Assembly: GCA_900550475.1 (NCBI GenBank)
Contig: URSA01000020.1
Span: forward strand, 1 to 40,699
Direction of reading: 5' to 3'
DNA length: 40,699 nt
DNA from: an uncultured Lachnospiraceae bacterium
GTDB taxonomy: Bacteria > Bacillota > Clostridia > Lachnospirales > Lachnospiraceae
Positions 40,287 to 40,699 of the stretch are shown one piece after another. The notes under the pieces are model-generated. The model did not search any database, was not told where the DNA came from, and was given only the letters and a program-made list of their open reading frames with translations. The translations under genes and the position numbers were made by a program. Positions within the stretch are counted from its first letter, which is position 1. Each line of letters opens with the position of its first letter.

Positions 40287-40699
40287 GAAATCTATAAAAG
40301 AAATTTTCCGGGTATAAAAAGCCTGAAAATATGTAAGCGGAATTTTTTTCGAATCGAAAACATTGCCTTTTCCAAGGTGAGGCTGTATCATCAAGAAAAG
40401 AATTATCGGTATTATTTTGAAAAGATGCAGGGATTTGATACCTGTGTGGGAAAAGAGTGCAAATCAGATGGAGTCAATTTCTCCGGTGGCGAGAGGCAGA
40501 AAATCGCGATTGCAAGAGCAATCTACAAGAATGCCCCGTTTGTTATTATGGACGAACCAACAGCAGCTCTTGATCCGGAGGCGGAAGCAGAAGTGTTTGA
40601 AGGCTTTGACAAATGCTCATGTACGGTAGAGAAGCACAAGACATGGATAGCCAGCCCTGCCACTATTCCGAAGTCAGGGGAACGCAATAGAAAAATTCA
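40287..40699 (+). pseudogene. Fragment of an ABC transporter ATPase domain, chimeric and running off the window
   Basis: The frame is open from 40287 (after TAA at 40284-40286) to the window end. Only the middle is recognisable: the ABC signature FSGGERQKIAIARAIYKNAP and the Walker B/D-loop FVIMDEPTAALDPEAEAE (about 40479-40595). Walker A and the switch His are absent: upstream residues (KNYRYYFEKMQGFD) and downstream residues (CTVEKHKTWIASP) do not continue the ABC domain. There is no start codon with a binding site. I read it as a rearranged remnant of an exporter ATPase. Confidence 0.6.

Noticed and set aside
40417..40629. A 70-residue frame over the ABC fragment
   Set aside because: It is out of frame with the recognisable ABC signature and Walker B sequence, so it is a shadow.

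Overview
The window reads as chromosomal DNA of a low- to mid-GC, endospore-forming Firmicute, most likely a Lachnospiraceae (Clostridia) gut bacterium. The evidence is the spmA/spmB and coat-F-like sporulation genes, a YaaO-YaaR-HolB-RicT-TrmN6-RsmI cluster in the Bacillus/Clostridia order, tRNA genes without encoded CCA, a split transketolase, a secreted serpin and strong AGGAGG ribosome binding sites. Genus cannot be fixed from sequence reading alone.

Layout. 1-440: end of a tRNA cluster (Tyr partial, fMet, Phe, Lys) closed by a terminator. 477-1553: azlC/azlD amino-acid exporter. 1687-5315: L,D-transpeptidase, HD protein, YaaO-like decarboxylase. 5343-12038: pyruvate kinase, then the conserved cluster guanylate-kinase-like, yaaR, holB, ricT, trmN6, rsmI and a 59-aa Cys-containing protein. 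12053-13634: lrgA/lrgB-type membrane pair and two small coat-F-like proteins. 13656-13867: terminator, a large multi-hairpin element and an extended -10 promoter. 13919-20708: MraY-type transferase, tldD/tldE, a cytosolic LacI-like-sensor/GGDEF fusion, spmA/spmB. 20721-24344 (minus): AEC transporter and a large zinc-ribbon membrane protein. 24345-25213: divergent repeat-rich spacer and a membrane-anchored Mrr-like nuclease. 25255-27090 (minus): DUF885 peptidase. 27252-29047: split transketolase. 29128-36063: lipoprotein serpin, a second multi-hairpin element, a parvulin-like foldase, an HtrA-like pseudoprotease with PDZ, YhaM and an RlmD-type 23S rRNA methyltransferase.

At about 36,064, just after the 3' end of the RlmD gene (a known integration hotspot type for ICEs), base composition and codon use change abruptly to AT-rich. 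From there to 39,818 lies a tightly coupled three-gene accessory operon: the C-terminal part of a UvrD/RecD-like helicase fused to a PD-(D/E)XK-type nuclease domain, a coiled-coil/glycine-zipper membrane protein, and a protein with a nuclease-like N-terminus and Gly/Ala-rich membrane segments. I cannot match this trio to a named system; it is the best candidate here for an undescribed (possibly defence or conflict) system, though its first gene looks 5'-truncated. It is followed by decayed cargo: a frame-disrupted small gene, a 170-base hairpin-rich region and a scrambled ABC-ATPase fragment running off the window.

Functional themes are envelope biogenesis and protein quality control (L,D-transpeptidase, MraY-like, PpiC-like, HtrA-like, serpin), translation and RNA modification, replication (HolB), sporulation, and a terminal mobile island. 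Several 5' leaders contain hairpins that overlap the ribosome binding site (before the coat-F-like gene and the serpin), suggesting translational control.
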